DNA from: Tubulanus polymorphus
Lineage: Eukaryota; Nemertea; Palaeonemertea; Tubulaniformes; Tubulanidae
Direction: 5' to 3'
DNA length: 64,000 nucleotides
NCBI RefSeq assembly: GCF_964204645.1
Contig: NC_134030.1
Span: 9,608,278 to 9,672,277, forward strand
The position numbers were made by a program, and so were the translations under genes. The notes beneath the pieces were generated by a model. It was not told the origin of the DNA and searched no databases. It saw nothing but the letters and a program-made list of their open reading frames with translations. This document shows, piece after piece, positions 21,641 to 33,336 of the stretch. Within the stretch, counting starts at the first letter, position 1. Each line of letters begins with the position of its first letter.

Positions 21641-24600
21641 TTCGGTGAACGAAAATACTGATTAGTATTTGTGTATATGATTTACAGGGTATATATGTTA
21701 TATACAGGATTGTTCACGATTTCTCATCTACATAGCATATCAGTAACATTTCTCAGAATCTTATTCCGTGATTTTACGTTTTTCGATCAATGTTCGAAAC
21801 TTAAGAACTACGAAACACACAGATTATCAGAGCTTTATTCCACATGCCGCTATCATCATCATTATCATCGATGTCCTGTTTTTCTTTCGATTATTTTTTT
21901 CAATCCAGAAATTTCGCCTATCTAGTGTTCAAAACTTACGTACCAACTCGCGTTAAAGGTATACAAATCCGATCACGCCGTTCGTGTTAAGGTGATATAA
22001 TAAAGCAAAAAAAAACTGTCAAATAAAGAAACTGTTAATAATTTACGCTATTTAAAACACTCTCTGGAAACACCCGTAGCGCGTACGTACGCATATATAA
22101 TACAGTAAATATATGCATATCTGAGGCAAGTGTAGTTTCTTACTTTACCTTATTGTAAGAAATAACCAATAGACAGTACCACGTCACGGTATCATGTTTA
22201 TTGGGGGTACTTAGTCTGTTTTGTTCGTGACTAATTTGCTGTCGAGCGCCGGCCAACCCAAACGAAAAATTCAATGCGCGGATTACCGAAACTGAACGAG
22301 GCCCTCGGGTCGTGCGCTAATCTAATATATATATAATGCTTTACAAAATCGTCGTTTACCGAAAAACGACCCGCGGGGAAAGTTTTTTTTCTCCGGTTTT
22401 CGACGTCAGTAAGTTAATAAGCCGGCGCGTACGATGAAAATGACGACGAAAATCGAAATCGTGTTGTAAATAGCCAACACAGTAAAACAAAACATGAAGA
22501 ATCATCAGGGAAAGAAAAAATTTATTCAATATTTCTCTTCGGAAGATAGCCGACTTTGTTTTCTTTTTAATTCCCCGCATAATCTATTGCTTCAATGATT
22601 GTGATCATATTTTTTCACAAAAATATTCATAGACGATGATGGTCTCCCAATAGATGCCTCTGTGACCTGGCTGCTTTATCCAAGAAATGCTCTTTCTTTT
22701 CTTCTGGACGCAGGCCTTACGATTTTCCTAGATCCGCCCCTGTCTGAATACATTTAGCAGAACTGTTGCGTTAACTTCGATTGTATTAATGGTTCAATTA
22801 ATAAAATGGAATGTTGCTGCTCGGCTCAAATAGCGCATGATTGCCAGATCAAGGTGAAAGGTCATTTTCTCGTTATGAATACATCAATAAGTATAGTGTT
22901 GAAAAGTATTTTAGTTGAAAGAACTTGGCGATAGTGGTAAATACATCACCATCTATCCACGCCACTATGAACAAATCGTAGATAACAGGTAGTTCGATCG
23001 AGTCGTTCATAAACTAGCTCGCCACCTATTGAAATAATACAACATTCACCGGAGTCGATATGAGCTTAAAGCCACGGAGCTTTTGGACAATGCTCGTATC
23101 TGAAATATTGGTTGAACCATGACGTAGTTCAACGTTTAAGTTTCGGTTTTATTGCAATCATTAGAATACGATCGTCACAAAGGTCAACATAGATAGTGCG
23201 AAAAGAAACAAAACAACAGAGAAATAATGTATACGAAGCTATATGAAAAGGAATTCAATCAATAAGTTGTCTATTGAATTTGGACTTTGGGTTGCCATTT
23301 GGGGGGCTTTAGAGGTATAAAACTTGAAGATATAAGAAGTAACTTTTAGCCACTTTTAGAAATTTCTGCAACAAACCCAACATCCGAATTGTTAAATTCT
23401 ACAAACGATGGTATCATTTCTGAAACTGCTAAATTCATACATGCCGGTCTCAAAAGGCTTAAAAGTTCAAGTTTGCATCTATTTTCTTTTTAGATGACGA
23501 TTTTATTTTTGTAGATCCGCTATGTACCGAAAGTTTTGGTTGAAGTGTAATAAACTATCGTATGGGGTTTTATACACCGGAATTCGAGCTAAATTCGGTC
23601 CAATAAAAGTATCATCCTGTTCCAGGTGACATAAGTTTTAAAACATTTAAGTAATGTTGATAACAATAAAGTCATAGTTAAAGACTCATAATAATCGTCA
23701 AGTAAAACCATGGGCTATAGAAAAGTTTGACCCGAGTGGGAGTTGACTCAGAATTCAAAATTAGACCGTTTTCAAAAGTTGAATTTCAACACAAATAACT
23801 TCTGAAAAGGACCTGTTTGGTGTTGTGGTAATAAATTACTAATCTTCTTCTTCGACATGACCGTATACTATCGGCAAAAAGATATTCACGATTATTTCTA
23901 GGCAGCCTTGCGAAGCATGATCTATTAAGACGTACTGAATAGCGGCGCACGATTTTTAAGCCTCGGGAACAATAGGCCGGATCGTCGTCAAACAGTACTG
24001 TCCTATTATGGCGCTGAACACGTTCGTCGATTGGTAGTTAGACTAATTTCCAAATATTTGTGTTGCGAACGAGCGAGTTTCGACGAACGCGGCACGGCGC
24101 TCAAAGCGAGATAAACATCCCACATCGGCAGCAAAATCGACAGAAATAACGACGCCGGGTACCGCGGTCAGCAAACGTTTCATGGACATTATCCGTATAT
24201 GACTGACTCGTAAGAAATTTAATCTAGGTAAGGACATTTTCGCTTCTAAATGAAGTAACAAGTCCATAGGGTAATAATCCAGGTATGTGGTAAATGGATA
24301 TCTACTTAGTTTATGGTTTATGTATTTATGTTTGTTCGAATTCTTTTCGAGAACTTAAAAAGAAATTTCAATGAAATGCGTGGAATGTGCATATAGTTCA
24401 CTGCTTACCAATTGACTCCAAAAGGGGATTATCTACAGAAATGTGTTAGTATGCGTATGAGTATTTTGTGAATGATTTGATTCTTGTTGATAAACACGAT
24501 GAATTCTTGTCCATATAAACACGACGTATTTAAACATTTTCTTTGGTATGCAATTGAGACAGTTTATTCTACGTCGAGTACTTTTTCTACAAAAAACGTG

Positions 24601-24821
24601 ATGTCTACCGAAAGATCTACTTCATTCCTTATCGATAAAATATATATTTTAGACTGATTGTCGAAATACATATCATTATTGATTCTATCGTTTTTATTGG
24701 CCAATGCACGATTGTCTAAATTTTGTGTATTTCTGGTCATATTCCGCCTACAACGCTGGAATGAAAAGCATTTGAACGGACTGTTCACACTTTGTAATTA
24801 CGATGCCCAACACTAAAAACT

Positions 24822-24958
24822 GAATTGATACGATTGGGTTTGAATTCCGACAATGTTGCCGATTGAAAATGGGAGATACGAAAGCCCAAAGAACTAAATC
24901 GATACAATCTGTGTTCCGACCACATGTTGCCGATTGAAACTGGGAGAAACGAAAGCAA
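24822..24958. repeat. two-copy tandem duplication of about 70 bp
   Basis: ATTGATACGATT...TTCCGACAATGTTGCCGATTGAAA...GGGAGATACGAAAGC is followed by a second unit with ATCGATACAATCTG...TTCCGACCACATGTTGCCGATTGAAACTGGGAGAAACGAAAGC. It is non-coding and ends at a poly-C run. Confidence 0.6.
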
Positions 24959-26510
24959 CCCCCCCCCCCAAATGATCGACTTTGTACCCTAAATGTTACC
25001 TAGAAAACCTACACCTATTTTTGTAACGGAGTGTGCTTTCTTTGGAGATTTAACAAGACGGAACAAAACAATTTGTAAACCTACTCCGAAATTCAAGAAG
25101 GTTTACCATGTCATTTAGTTCATATAACCCAAATACCTCCAAGAAGCTAGCAGTATTCATTTGAAGAGGCAGATAGCCTCATCACCTACGAGTAATCACC
25201 TTAAGATATTCGCCGTAGGTCTCATATAATCAGCGTTGGGTACATCTATTTGTGCATCTATCGATACATACTTATGTGATGTGTAATGTAAACGTTTTAT
25301 AAAAGGAAATATTGTACAATTTCTGTGTTTATGAATCTCATTCGCTGGCGTTGTCACTTCTGAATCGGAATCTGTACCAGTAATTGATATTTGTTTACGA
25401 TTTGTCTTCTGACATGCACGCGTGAAACTGTAATAACTTTCTATCGGTTGTTTCGTTTTGTCAGTGATCCATTGTATTCTTCTATACATGAGTCATCGCG
25501 AACTGATATTTGTCGCGCTCAAACACCGCGCGCGAGTTTTACGCGAATCCCATTCCATGACACTTCAAAGTGTTTGGCTATTCCGCTCGTTACTATGCGC
25601 ACTACACGTAGAATTACCTGCGTCATACTACGTGCCATAGTCTCTCTCAGCTAGATTCCGTACATGGTTTTGTCGATCATGATTATTACTACTATCATTA
25701 TCATTCTTATTATCATCATCGTCATTACATCCAAAAAGGGCATTCGAATCGCCGCCAATGATTTTCTTTTTTTCTATAATTAATTATATTCTATTTCTAT
25801 AATTCCCTTCAATCCGAATGTGAAAGGCGCAGAAAACCCATTATCATTGCTAAACAGCTATATTTAAGATGATAATTATCACTATCATTTCTTTATCCAA
25901 TAATTGTACGTACGTGACGTCAACAATATATACATGCATAAAGCGTTAAGTTTTTTCCTTGTATTGTATCATAAAAAAGTACTTGTTGAAAAGCTAATAA
26001 TAATCTATAAATAGTTTAGTTTATTATTCTTTATCAAAGTGTGTACTAGACTAGTACGACGGATAATCAAGAAAAACTCATTTTAACAAAATAATTCAAT
26101 ACAGCATTTCATATTGAAAACATAGAAATATTGTTGATGCGGTAGCTATATTTTACTCTTTTTCGTCGCCTTTTCGTCGACGTATACACGTGCCATGAGA
26201 AAAGTTAGTTTTTAAAATGTTGTCGTTTCGAATAAGATTCGTGTAGATTTTGTATTATTGGCGTTCGCCGCAGTATATGTTGTTCTCACGTTCCCGTCAA
26301 TATATACCGTTAAATATCATTGACGCAAGTTCAGCGTTTTGTATGGGCCAAATTTCTGCATTAAATTCTTTTTCTTTTCCCCACCGTAGTCTACAGTAAA
26401 AGAAGAAGACCCATTCGTCGTTCGTGATATTATTCTGTGCACAGAATGAGGCCAATGGAACAATGTGTACAAACGACAGCTAACTTAATATCTGGGCAGT
26501 AAATTCTTTG

Positions 26511-26982
26511 ATTTTTTGACGCCGTTCATAAGCCGTTACAATAATATTTATATACATTGATACCTGGTAGGCGTTTTACAAGGGGTTCTGTTTGAGTCGA
26601 TGTGCACTACGTTGTCGATATTGACGTTTTGAAATAACAAAGTGAATTGTATCGTTTATTTTGTAGTTGAATATATTTCATAACTCTATTTATTTTTTGA
26701 TAACTTTTGATAATAATTTTTCGAGGATGTGCACTGGGTGCAACTGCTTCATCAATATAGCGGGCGAGACTGGTTGCCGGTAAATTCAATTCAATTATCG
26801 ATATTTAAATTCAAAATAACATTATTCATCCTTAATTCTTTTTTAGATGTATTTTTCAGTTTACGCATTTTTTCATTAATCATTATAATAATTATTATTA
26901 TTATCATTATTATTATTATTATTAAGCAACATACGTGTGTTATTTTTCAAGGCGTCAATAAACTTTCTCAAGTTAGTCTTCT
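26511..26982 (+). repeat. TTTTTGACGCC-family repeat, copy C (longest well-preserved copy)
   Basis: The left end is ATTTTTTGACGCCGTTC and the right end is CAAGGCGTCAATAAACTTTC, giving the inverted termini TTNTTGACGCC. It has the two internal GATGTGCACT blocks, GACTGGTTGCCGGTAAATTC and an ATT-repeat tract (26885-26925). It is non-coding and intergenic. Confidence 0.75.
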
Positions 26983-27728
26983 TGCTAATAACAATTAACG
27001 CAAGCGATGCGCCGAATATTACCTAGCTACGCCAATCCATGGATACTTCATATTTTGAAGTCGAATATGACGCTTGTGAGCTTTATGTGACGTTTCTGCA
27101 CTACCCTCCACACCTAGGGAGTTGCCCTTTCGAACGGTCTACTTTGGACGTGATTCTGGGACAATCTTCCACTATTCAACTTAGCTCTAATGTGTTTGTT
27201 TATGAATTAGCTATAACTAATAGCGGCTATTATAGGCATATACATATAACGATCAAATATACGTTCGCTTCAATACATTGAACCGCAAAACTAATATGCT
27301 TTTGCGGTCTGCAAACTCATCGTATATCCGTGCGACCGCAATAGATCTGGTTCGTTAAGGTTCATTAAACCCTATCATTTTTTGTGCCGTTGCAATTTTC
27401 TCAGTCGTTTCGTATGTTTATTCTCTATTTTGATATGTTAAGCCCTCAATGATAAGCATATCAATTGCGGTTAAGACGTCACACGTCGGTGACGTAAATC
27501 ACGTTCAACTCAACTATCGTAACGCGATGTAGATTGGGAATTTCTCGCGAACGGAATAGCGAAAACGCTGACGCACGCGCATGCTTGGTTCAAACAAAAT
27601 TTGACCAATTGTATCGTCATTCATATTAGAACTTTTTGTTGCCGATACGAAATACTAATTCAAGAAATCATATTTATCTATCTAAGTGCATTATCAGATT
27701 TATTACTAAGGCCAGTCGGATGTGATTT

Positions 27729-27990
27729 GTGATCAGCCAGAACTACAAAATAATGAATTCAGTTGAGCATAACAATCGTTTGTATCGTAGATTTCTACGA
27801 AATAGTACAATCGAGAAGAAAGACAGATGTGTCTATTACAAAAATATATTAAAAAAGCTTTTAAAACGCGCAGAGAACGATTATTATGCAGATAGGTTAC
27901 TGGCAACAGAACATAAATTGAAACAATTTTGGAGAATAATAACAATATTGTGGGCAAAACAATAAAATGCTGATAGACTACCTGATGCAT
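27729..27990 (+). pseudogene. fragment of a LINE ORF2 (linker before reverse transcriptase)
   Basis: The plus frame reads NNRLYRRFLRN...YYKNILKKLLKRAENDYYADRL...LKQFWRII, the pattern found between endonuclease and reverse transcriptase domains of Jockey/CR1/L1-like non-LTR retrotransposons. A frameshift follows (the continuation NIVGKT is in another frame) and no reverse transcriptase motif is seen after it. It is a truncated, dead remnant in the intergenic region. Confidence 0.6.
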
Positions 27991-28825
27991 TTGAAAAAAG
28001 TATATGTATATGTGTGCGTGGCCGGGTGCGTGGGTTGCGAGTGACTCTGTAAGGGGGCTCTGATTCAGATCAGTCATATTTCGACAAAACTGGCACTCTC
28101 TTGTATATCATTATTACTATATATTGTTAAAAAGGTTCATACGCAACCTTGCAAACTTTTCAATCATAAACTGTTTTAAATTGAAATGCAAAATAAATTC
28201 ATTCATTCGACAACTAGAAAATTTGCGCTGTGTCAAATTCGACAAAAATCATCGATTCGTGGAGTATATTCGCTTTCGGACTGTCACGGGCTCAAGCGAA
28301 ACCTCTCTCATCAGGTGACGGCATTTCCGGGAAACTAATGCATTATTTCCACGAGTGAAAAGTCTCATTTCTAACCCCGCATATCCGTGTTCGGCCCGTG
28401 CTTCCGGAACTCGTTAGTTGACGTACGCGTAACGCTTGTAACAGATAAATGTCTTCGCCTTTTTACGCCCGCGGTTGGATTCGGGAGACCCAGGCTGAAA
28501 TCGGTTATCGGAGTTAGTCGACTATTTTACGAACTACAGGAAATTGATTGTCAGTAAGTCGGAACTATGGTCCGGAAATAGTCGACCACGTGACCGAGCA
28601 CCGGTCGCTGTAGTTGGGACATAGTTCCAAGATTGCCGACAACGTGTAATGCGTTGTGACCGAACCATAGCGCGTTTGGTTATTAGTTCCGCAACTTCTA
28701 GTCGAGTGTCGACAAAAACCGTAGTTCGCCCAGGTTTACACATATTTAGCGTACCAGATTTAAGATGAATAAGACTTGGACCTTCGATTTTTAGACTCAT
28801 TGTATTTTTAGATTTAGACTGTGCT

Positions 28826-28962
28826 CTGGGCCCGATTTCACGAATAAGTTTAAGCCTAAAACGGTTAAGTTTGAATTGTTGTCCTCATTGAAAACATGAA
28901 GTAACCAATCAGCAATTACACCAAAAATTTGAGTTAACTTCTTTTGTGAAACTGGGCCCTGG
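28826..28962. mobile_element. MITE with GGGCCCGATTTCACGAA termini
   Basis: CTGGGCCCGATTTCACGAA at the left and TTTTGTGAAACTGGGCCC at the right form an imperfect inverted repeat round about 100 bp of non-coding DNA. Such 'gggcccNgtttcac' MITEs are widespread in invertebrate genomes. The superfamily is not assigned. Confidence 0.55.
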
Positions 28963-30125
28963 AAATATCTTTGAATTTTGACTAGGACGGGTTCTGTATA
29001 ATTTGATTGAGAGTTTATCAAGATGTAACTGATAAAGATTATTAAGACATCTGGCCTTCCGTAAAGGGGTATCAAACAAAATATATAATCATTTTATGTT
29101 ATTTTCGGCGTGTAAAGCCACGTAGAAATATATTCGATTGGTATTGTTCGTTCCCAAAAATGAACATTTCCAAAAATCGTACGTGCCCGATAAAACGTTA
29201 TCGGTCGTAATCATTTCTACGTAAACAGTTTATATTTTTCTCTAAATCGTCGCAGGTATTTCGACTGAAAACCATATAATATTCCTTTTTCTAGATTCAT
29301 CGGTTCATTTTTTTCTATTCACATCGGTATGCGTATATAACGCTTCTTTTTCGAAGTAACTGGTTAACGTAACAATCAAAAGCTTTTTCAATTACGGTTT
29401 TCGATAGAACGATATTTCGATGGGCCACATTCGTCGACGATTCCCCATTATGTCGTCGATCTTTTACGTCAAAGCCACGGCATGACATTCTGTCACAGTC
29501 ACAGTGGTTCTTTTGTGTTAGATTTCGTCAGAAAACTGGATTGAAAAAATACAATTGTTACACATGTTCACGTCGTTTTATGTATATAAAGTGATTATTT
29601 TTGTAATTCGAAAGAAAAATAACCACTAGATATACCTAGCGCCATATAGATCTGTCAGTCATTCCTCTGAACGAGTTTCAGTTTTCTAGTATTTTTGCGC
29701 GTTAAGATCCGCCGATTCATTCAAATAGCTGATGGAAGAGGTCAGGGTTAAACAATAAACACGTGACCTAAAACAGCACTACACTACAATCCGAATTCGA
29801 ATCCACATGCTCCAATCCAATGAGTATCCACACTTGAATTGCTGATATCGACGCTTGTCGAAAATAATACACACAGGGTCGGAGTCGGTCTAGGTGGGTC
29901 TATCACGAAAGAAGGCAAGCCCATACTTTTGTCTTAAGCAATCGCCACGCTTCAACGGTACCAGTAGTGTCCAAAAGGTAATAGATTAAATTTATAGTGT
30001 ATGTCTATATACGTATGTTTATGTAATTTGCCCATCTATGTATGTATTCACACATGAATTATAATTTTGTAAAACTTTAAGATTCCTGAATCCTCCAAAC
30101 AACCAAGATCAATCCGCAAAGAGAC
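28963..30125. other. intergenic, nothing recognised
   Basis: AT-rich DNA with no exon, RNA gene or structured repeat that I can support. Confidence 0.4.
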
Positions 30126-30934
30126 ACGTTAGTTTACGAGTATGATGATGATTCCAGTTTATTGACGATAGTGAAAGTGTCGAATCGAGAGTCAGATCGA
30201 GAGTGACCCCGAAAACATATTACAAATCCATTTTATACATTTCAATGAAGTATAAACAAATACTGTGTAGTCATGGAGTTGGTCAACGACTGCCTGATCA
30301 TGCTAATCGCGCATAATCTGTTTGACCATCTCCATGACTATAATACTAAGACTATAAGAAGCTTAACAAATATATAGTAAATACGGCTTATGCCTAACAT
30401 AGCCCTCCCCTTTCTTAAAAGTTCGACTCGAACTTACAAATAAAAAAATTACATTAAAATGAAAGCATTATACAAGTTTTATAGTTGAGGAAAGGGGGGT
30501 TAAAAAAAAAGAATTTTAAATACAAAAAAAAAACAATTTACATAAACAAAAAAAAAGGTAATAATATAAAATACATATGTAGATAAAGATAACGAATATG
30601 CCAAATATAAAAGAAACTGAGTACCCAAAGACGGATGAAGTAAATTAACGAAATAAGTAAACGTTAGTTTACGAGTATGATGATGATTCCAGTTTATTGA
30701 CGATAGTGAAAGTGTCGAATCGAGAGTCAGATCGAGAGTGACCCCGAAAACATATTACAAATCCATTTTATACATTTCAATGAAGTATAAACAAATACTG
30801 TGTAGTCATGGAGTTGGTCAACGACTGCCTGATCATGCTAATCGCGCATAATCTGTTTGACCATCTCCATGACTATAATACTAAGACTATAAGAAGCTTA
30901 ACAAATATATAGTAAATACGGCTTATGCCTAACA
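30126..30934 (-). mobile_element. miniature LTR retrotransposon (TRIM-like) with identical 274-bp LTRs
   Basis: The 274-bp segments 30126-30399 and 30661-30934 are identical by direct reading and lie in the same orientation, 261 bp apart. On the minus strand each starts TGTTAGGCATAAGCC. The internal segment ends with a purine tract AAGAAAGGGGAGGG (30402-30417), placed as a polypurine tract three bases before the downstream LTR. There is no protein-coding capacity, so this is a non-autonomous element needing enzymes from elsewhere. LTR identity implies recent insertion or gene conversion. I could not see a matching target-site duplication or a clear primer-binding site. Confidence 0.75.
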
Positions 30935-31270
30935 ATTTTGTAATTTGTTTCTGCGCTCTAAGCAAATGTCTTTTTGTTGAGCAAAATAAACTAAACTAAA
31001 ACTAAACTAAGGAAAATCGGGAGGCCGGCGTACGTGTAAGAAAAGGTTTTTTTCAGATAAAGCAGATCTGATGATATCGGTGAACTGATATCAATCTCAT
31101 AAAAACCCACATTATATGTGTAGAAAAGTTTATTTTCTAACAGTTGCGGGATTATTTCTAAACTCCATCATCATCAGGTTGAAACGGTCTTTGTCGTGAC
31201 GAGAAGAGCAACCCGAATGGGAAGGCCGGGGTCAGGAACCCCGAGACCGCCCCCCCCCAAAAAAATCCGT
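30935..31270. repeat. retroelement tail and GC-rich repeat block
   Basis: Next to the LTR element lies an AAACT-rich tail (30985-31010) typical of a LINE 3' end. A segment GGAGGCCGG...TTTTTTTCAGATAAAGCAG follows, resembling 52735-52790. Then GAGCAACCCGAATGGGAAGGCCGGGG, matched more loosely at 53290-53330. It is non-coding. Confidence 0.4.
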
Positions 31271-32204
31271 CCCTGTACGCAATCACACGATTTTCATCGC
31301 ATGCAATTAATTCCCAGAACAAGAACACGTTTTGAGAAGTTGAGAGCAACATACAAAAATGCACCAGCCTCGTCAACACCGATAACTAACAACAGTGGGA
31401 TTGAATTCACCTTTGTTTTACTTTCTGTTCTGTATCGCGGCGGCTCAGTTTATGTATCCCGTCGCTCGGGACGACATTCTCCTGGATAGTAAATGCCGTC
31501 GTTGTTAATAAAGGGTCTGTATTGACCCGGCTCATGTCATAGGCTACGTTACACGACGATTACACGGCATCCTATTGCAACCGTTGGAGAAACCTACTGA
31601 GGATAAACGTCGAAACTTCGAGGGTATGGACTGTAGATGTGTTTTTGCGTGTAGCGACTGCTGATGTACTTTTGAAGATTATCAGGGCGATGGGATAATT
31701 AAGGTAATGAAGTATACCTATCAACTCGTATGCTTTAGGTTATACAGTGCGAGCATTGTTTGCAAATACTTATCTCCAAATTGAAGGGTGTTTCAGGCAC
31801 TCGAAGTTTTATAGCGAATCGTAATCATCGTTTGTAACTAACTGTAACTTTATTTCTTCGGGGATTGAAGTGCGTCAATTTTGCGAAGGAAATACTTTAC
31901 TGTTATTCCCTTTGATTAAAATGTAATTTGCGTCGACGATATTCGCGAGCTCGATGAAGTTCGGGTTCGTCGTAAGGTTAATCGCTTTCCAGAGCGCATT
32001 TTTCATTTCGTAGCTATCACGGCTATAGCCAGCTATTTGACATTAATTGATTTACATCATTATCACGATATGATATCATATCCGATCTTTATTCGTCGAT
32101 GTATTATGATTACTCGTAATATGGCGTGCATAACGGTAATATCACGGACGGCATAACGATGTACAAATATTGAATGTTTCGTTTCTCGTCAACGAGAAAC
32201 CGCT

Positions 32205-32650
32205 GCCTTTCCCTTAACGTCCTTATGATATATTTCCCTGTTTCTCATGATTAGATTGTGAGATCTAGTGCCCAATAAATCTGTGAATTTGAATAGGGAT
32301 AGATTTTGACTAAGATGTTGTTGGAGCAAAACGTACTTGCTGAGTCGTTCGCATACAGCATGATACAACGTGGTATTCATCCTCAATTTGGTTATTCTTA
32401 CACAAAGCACTGATACCTTTCTTGGGGTCACTCGCCTGGCCCTTCTGCAACATAACTATAAGTAATGGTTTCTGCAGCGGAATTTACCGAGAAAATTGAC
32501 CATTTGCCTGTTATGCAAATCGAGCTAATTTTCATATTGGAAAGTTTGTTTAAATGTTTTTGATAAAGGTAACACTTGGGGCTATTTCCCGTTGTTTGTA
32601 CCCGTTTGTCACAACCGATAAATCAGTTGTTCTACGCTTTCTAAAATCAT
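32205..32650 (+). repeat. dispersed repeat, copy 1 (partner at 48880-49330)
   Basis: TTTCCCTGTTTCTCATGATTAGA, CAATAAATCTGTGAATTTGAATA and GGTAACACTTGGGGC occur here in the same order and spacing as related blocks at 48880-49330. It is non-coding, with no terminal repeats identified. Confidence 0.55.
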
Positions 32651-33099
32651 ATGAACACGTTATCAACTCACGTCAGAAATCACCCCAAGGGTTAAGAGTT
32701 TTTGTTGAGATGAAATAGATTTACACGAGAATTTTGCGGCCCATAGGTAAAGCTTGTACTCAATATATTGAAACTGCGTAAGATCAAGAAAAAAGTTCCC
32801 CACAGTGATAATAATACGTATTCATAATTTCACCATTTCCACCTACGCATGTAGATTAAGTGGCTACGCTCGTGATGCAAACATTCCTGCCACTGTACTA
32901 CCATATTGTCTTACGCACATTGAGTTCTAGTCAATTTTTGCATCCGTAGAACAATAACTTTATTCTATGAAAGAAAAGGCTCGACGTAAAATGGGCATGT
33001 TTTTAGACTATAACTTTCGTCTCTCGAAACGCGGGTCAAATTGCAGCCAACAAGATCTATTCGGCCCCAAACTGCCACTGTTTTTATATTTGGTTTTTA

Positions 33100-33336
33100 A
33101 TACGCGGAAAGCCACAATAGTAATATCTTTATCTACGAAAACCCGCGGGCGCTCTAGCGTAATGTCGAAATCTTGGCTCGCTCTGAGCGATCATTGACGG
33201 ACGCGTAAATGAACGGGACGCGCGCTCGAGAGCATAGATCTTTCTGAACGTAGCGCGGACTTCGGAATTACATCGTAGACTTAGCAACTGCGTGAAGTTA
33301 GTTTCATTTTTCGAGTGATGGAAAAAGCTCAATAAG
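33100..33336 (+). promoter_or_regulatory. putative promoter and 5' UTR of the DTHD1-like gene
   Basis: This locally CpG-rich stretch directly precedes the proposed exon-1 start codon. It carries a five-codon upstream frame (ATG at 33318, stop TAA at 33333) ending four bases before the main ATG. No TATA box is obvious. Confidence 0.35.

Larger units (their letters stand above)
21671..27700. other. gene-poor AT-rich intergenic stretch
   Basis: I found no exon with supportable coding content. It holds repeat copy C (26511-26982), a tandem duplication (24822-24960), a 3' half of a hAT-like end (CCTAGATCCGCCCCTG near 22729-22743), a C homopolymer near 24960 and ATT/CAT microsatellites. The open frames present are short, AT-rich and without motifs. 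Confidence 0.5.

Noticed and set aside
28534-28800. 88-codon minus-strand frame with fairly ordinary amino-acid composition
   Set aside because: No domain, splice partners or homologous repeat were recognised; it might be a decayed fragment but cannot be supported as a gene.
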